A stretch of 64,000 bases of DNA from Bifidobacterium callitrichos DSM 23973. GTDB taxonomy: Bacteria; Actinomycetota; Actinomycetes; Actinomycetales; Bifidobacteriaceae. The notes under the pieces were generated by a model, which searched no databases, had not been told where the DNA came from, and was given only the letters and a program-made list of their open reading frames with translations. Location: NCBI RefSeq assembly GCF_000741175.1, contig NZ_JGYS01000005.1, positions 62,001-126,000 of the forward strand, in the 5' to 3' direction. Of the stretch, positions 61,559 to 64,000 are shown piece after piece; positions within the stretch are counted from its first letter, which is position 1, and each line of letters starts with the position of its first letter. The position numbers were made by a program, and so were the translations under genes.

Positions 61559-62446
61559 CTACTGCAGATCGCCGGCCACGCGCAGCGCGTTCCTGATGTT
61601 GTTGCGACGCACGCCCGCGGCGAGCACCATCGCTATGGCGAGCGACAGACGCGAGCGCTCGGCAGCGTCATCGCCTTCGCTGGCGTATTGGGCGAGCGTG
61701 TTCGACTCCTCGGTGGGACTGGTCACGCGCATCTGCTCGTCGGCGCGGAAGCCGTACTCCCCCTGCATGCGTTCGATCATCGCCCGGTCCGCGTTCGCTG
61801 GCGCCGGAAGCGACGAGCCGAGCACGTCGACGTTCACCGCTTCGAGCGCGTGGGCGCGGACGGTCAGATCGTTCAGCGCGATGACCACGGCGGCGGCGCC
61901 GTCCTCCGCGCAGATGGCGAGGGCGCGCTGCAGATCGATGATGCCGAGCGGATAGTCCAGTTCGAGAGGACGTTCGAGGGAGTACGATCCCCCGACGCTG
62001 ATCGTGCCCACCGGATTGCCCAGCATGTGCAGGAACCGGGCGAGCTTGTCGACGGTGGCCACCCCTTCCTGTGGGCTGGCGGCGCTGACGGCGAAGATTG
62101 CGAGCGTGTTCGACGGATTGCCGGCCATCTGAGAGGCGAGCGTGCCCACCTCCTCGGGCGTCGGGTCGGCGAACAGCAGCGGCATGTCCGGATCGGACAG
62201 GGTGTCGCGTTCGGATGTCGGCACGATCGCGGCGTAGGCGCCTGCCCTGCGCGCCCGGCGCAGCGCGTCCATGCTCATGTCGTGGCCGGGGTGGAAGAGC
62301 GCGCCTGGCTCGATCGAGTCGAGATCGTCGGCGAGCGAGGTGACGGTGACGTGTCCGGCGAACGGCGGCACCAGTTCCCACCCGTAATGCTCGACGAGGT
62401 GCCCGAGGGTCATGCGCTGCATGATCGACTCATTGACTGCACTCAT
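61559..62446 (-). CDS. Degenerate MurE-like protein lacking the ATP site (pseudoenzyme)
   Basis: This 295-residue protein sits where murE normally lies, between ftsI and murF. Its first 100 residues resemble a MurE N-terminal domain (VTSLADDLDSIEPGALFHPGHD, RRARRAGAYAAIV). The next part keeps the layout of the central domain (LARFLHMLGNPVGTISVGG, DLQRALAICAEDGAAAVVIAL), but where the P-loop GTNGKTT should stand the sequence is SAASPQEGV, and the third (C-terminal) domain is missing. It cannot be a normal ligase. It is intact and has an AAAGGGAC ribosome site, so it is probably expressed; a structural or regulatory role is possible. Confidence 0.7.
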   Translation of the reverse strand: MSAVNESIMQRMTLGHLVEHYGWELVPPFAGHVTVTSLADDLDSIEPGALFHPGHDMSMDALRRARRAGAYAAIVPTSERDTLSDPDMPLLFADPTPEEVGTLASQMAGNPSNTLAIFAVSAASPQEGVATVDKLARFLHMLGNPVGTISVGGSYSLERPLELDYPLGIIDLQRALAICAEDGAAAVVIALNDLTVRAHALEAVNVDVLGSSLPAPANADRAMIERMQGEYGFRADEQMRVTSPTEESNTLAQYASEGDDAAERSRLSLAIAMVLAAGVRRNNIRNALRVAGDLQ

Positions 62447-62474
62447 AGTGTCCCTTTCATCATTGCGCCGCTTT

Positions 62475-64000
62475 TCACCAATCCACTGCAATAGCATCCG
62501 TGCGCGGAGACGAGGTGGGCACTTCGTACTTCTGCATAAGGAATTCACCAATCTTGGCGAACAATGCGCCGGAGGTGAGACCGCCGTACGTGCCGTCGGG
62601 ATCCTGCATGACGACGGTGACGACATAGCGCGGATTGTCGGCGGGCAGGATGCCGACGAAGTCGGCGATGATCGAGGTGAGCCGTCCGTCGGCTCCCGCG
62701 ACCTCGGCGGTGCCGGTCTTCGCGGCGACGCGGTAGCCATTGACGCCGGCGGTGGCCTTGTACTCCTCGCCGACCGACTCCATAGCGTTCCTCAGCTGTT
62801 TGGCGTACTGCTCGTCGATGACGCGCGTGGCCTCGTTGTGCACCTTGTCGGTGACGTGCCCGTCCGCGTCGGTGATCGACTTGATGATCGACTGCTTGCG
62901 GATGACGCCGTCATTGGCGATGACGGAGATGGCTCGCGTCAGCTGCAGGGGGTTGACGGTGTATCCCTGGCCGAACAGGACGGTGTCCTTGGTGCGCCCG
63001 TCCCAGGCGGAGGGGGATGCGAGGATGCCGTTCGTCTCGCCGGGCAGATCGAGCCCGGTGGGCTGTCCGATGCCGAATTTGGTGAGCATCTCATGGCGCT
63101 GCTGGGGCGTCACGTTCTTGGCGGCCATGACCATGCCGACGTTCGACGAGTTCCTCAGGATGCCGGCGAGCGTCCAATGCTCGCTGCCGTGCTCGTGGGA
63201 GTCGTGGAACTTCTGTCCGTTCCAGTCGATCTCGTAGGGGACGGTGAACTTGTCGTCGATCTTGTGCGCACCGTTCTGCAGGATCGCGGCCATCGCGGGC
63301 ACCTTGCCCACCGATCCGGGCTCGAAGGTCTGCGTGACCGCACGGGAGGCGTTGAGCTTGGCCTGGTCGGAGCCAGCCTGGATCTGGTCGCTGTCCTCCA
63401 GGGCGATGATCTCGCCGGTGCGGCAGTCCTCGACCACGGCGACGCCCCACTTGGCGTGGAAGCTCGCGACCCCCTCGGTCAGGACCTTCTTGACGTACCA
63501 GTCGACATCGGCGTCGATGGTCAGACTCACGTCCTTGCCGTCGACCGCGTCCTTCGATTCGGTGACGGTGCCGGGGATGACCTCGCCGCCGAGGCCGCGC
63601 TGGTACACGGTGTAGCCGTCGGTGCCCTTGAGCGTCTCGTTGAGGGCGCTTTCCAGTCCGGCCGCGCCCTCACCCTCGTCGTTGACGCCTCCGAGCAGGG
63701 ATCCGAGCAGCGTGTTCTCGGCGTAGACGCGTTCGCTGCTCAGCTCGCCGTAGACGATGCCGGCGAGTCCCAGCTTGTCGATCTTGCGCTTGACGGCGGG
63801 GGTGACGTCCTTCTTGATGATGAGGTACTTGCCGTCGCCGTTGAGCTTGGCCCCCAGTTCGAGCGCGTCGACCTTGAGGATCGGGGCGAGCAGACGCGCC
63901 ACGGCGGCCGCGCCCGTGGCGCCGACCGGCTTGCCGTTGACCTGATGGCAGTATCCGAGCGTCTTGGCCTGCTTGGATCCGCACGCCACCGGCGTGAACG
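62475..64000 (-). CDS. ftsI: Septal peptidoglycan transpeptidase FtsI (PBP3), 5' end cut by window
   Basis: The visible C-terminal part of over 500 residues is a class B penicillin-binding protein. The serine motif is EPGSVGKVPA (SxxK), the SxN motif is in RNSSNVGM, and KTG is in VAAKTGTAEV. The N-terminal pedestal domain is visible in part (RVYAENTLLGSLLGGVNDEGEGAAGLE). The frame remains open to the window edge, so the true start, membrane anchor and ftsL lie beyond. It cross-links septal peptidoglycan with FtsW. No PASTA domains follow the transpeptidase domain. Confidence 0.93.
   Translation of the reverse strand, partial: FTPVACGSKQAKTLGYCHQVNGKPVGATGAAAVARLLAPILKVDALELGAKLNGDGKYLIIKKDVTPAVKRKIDKLGLAGIVYGELSSERVYAENTLLGSLLGGVNDEGEGAAGLESALNETLKGTDGYTVYQRGLGGEVIPGTVTESKDAVDGKDVSLTIDADVDWYVKKVLTEGVASFHAKWGVAVVEDCRTGEIIALEDSDQIQAGSDQAKLNASRAVTQTFEPGSVGKVPAMAAILQNGAHKIDDKFTVPYEIDWNGQKFHDSHEHGSEHWTLAGILRNSSNVGMVMAAKNVTPQQRHEMLTKFGIGQPTGLDLPGETNGILASPSAWDGRTKDTVLFGQGYTVNPLQLTRAISVIANDGVIRKQSIIKSITDADGHVTDKVHNEATRVIDEQYAKQLRNAMESVGEEYKATAGVNGYRVAAKTGTAEVAGADGRLTSIIADFVGILPADNPRYVVTVVMQDPDGTYGGLTSGALFAKIGEFLMQKYEVPTSSPRTDAIAVDW

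Noticed and set aside
1..64000. CRISPR arrays, rRNA or tRNA genes
   Set aside because: No regularly spaced repeats and no cloverleaf-type sequences were seen apart from the tRNA-like end of ssrA.

Overview
The window looks like a Bifidobacterium chromosome segment. It is GC-rich and almost fully coding. The tmRNA tag reads AKSNRTEFALAA, the form I recall for bifidobacteria. Released mannose has an obvious route through fructose to fructose 6-phosphate, the entry point of the bifid shunt. I cannot fix the species from sequence alone.

Layout. 1-2285 (+): the end of a murE-type gene, then a D-aspartate ligase (aslA-like) and an aspartate racemase, together a peptidoglycan cross-bridge cassette. 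2286-11510: housekeeping genes smc, folC, an aldo/keto reductase, tenA, an M24 aminopeptidase and a Nudix hydrolase. 11603-17393 (-): an oligopeptide ABC transporter (oppA, oppB, oppC and a fused oppDF). 17876-21279: two ROK-family regulators flanking cutC. 21357-46359: a large N-glycan utilisation locus. On the + strand are a PfkB sugar kinase, a GH125 alpha-mannosidase and an AGE-family isomerase. On the - strand are three tandem GH38 alpha-mannosidases, a CUT1 sugar transporter (binding protein plus two permeases, no ATPase), a GH5_18-like beta-mannosidase, a GH31 enzyme, a lipid-anchored GH85 endo-beta-N-acetylglucosaminidase and a LacI regulator. 46560-51660: an accessory patch of fragments and defence-type genes abutting the 3' end of ssrA. 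It holds a truncated HicB, a GNAT gene and a broken GNAT, an ISL3 transposase remnant, an Abi_2/AbiF-like HEPN gene with a terminator-ended leader, and ImmA/IrrE peptidases. 51662-52055 (-): ssrA (tmRNA). 52178-64000 (-): the dcw cell-wall cluster, in transcription order ftsI, murE-like pseudoenzyme, murF, mraY, murD, ftsW, murG, murC, ftsQ.

How the parts fit. GH85 outside the membrane cuts high-mannose glycans from glycoproteins. The binding protein and permeases import the oligosaccharide. GH38 and GH125 enzymes trim the alpha-mannose, and GH5_18 splits the Man-beta-1,4-GlcNAc core. The AGE isomerase and sugar kinase feed mannose into central metabolism. Four copies of a CTAAA..CG..TTTAG palindrome lie on or beside the putative promoters of GH125, the first GH38 and the third GH38, and suggest one LacI-family regulon. 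In the dcw cluster the murE position holds a 295-residue protein without a P-loop. A real murE-type gene sits instead beside the D-Asp bridge genes at the window start, which suggests that the lysine/ornithine-adding step and bridge formation were relocated together.
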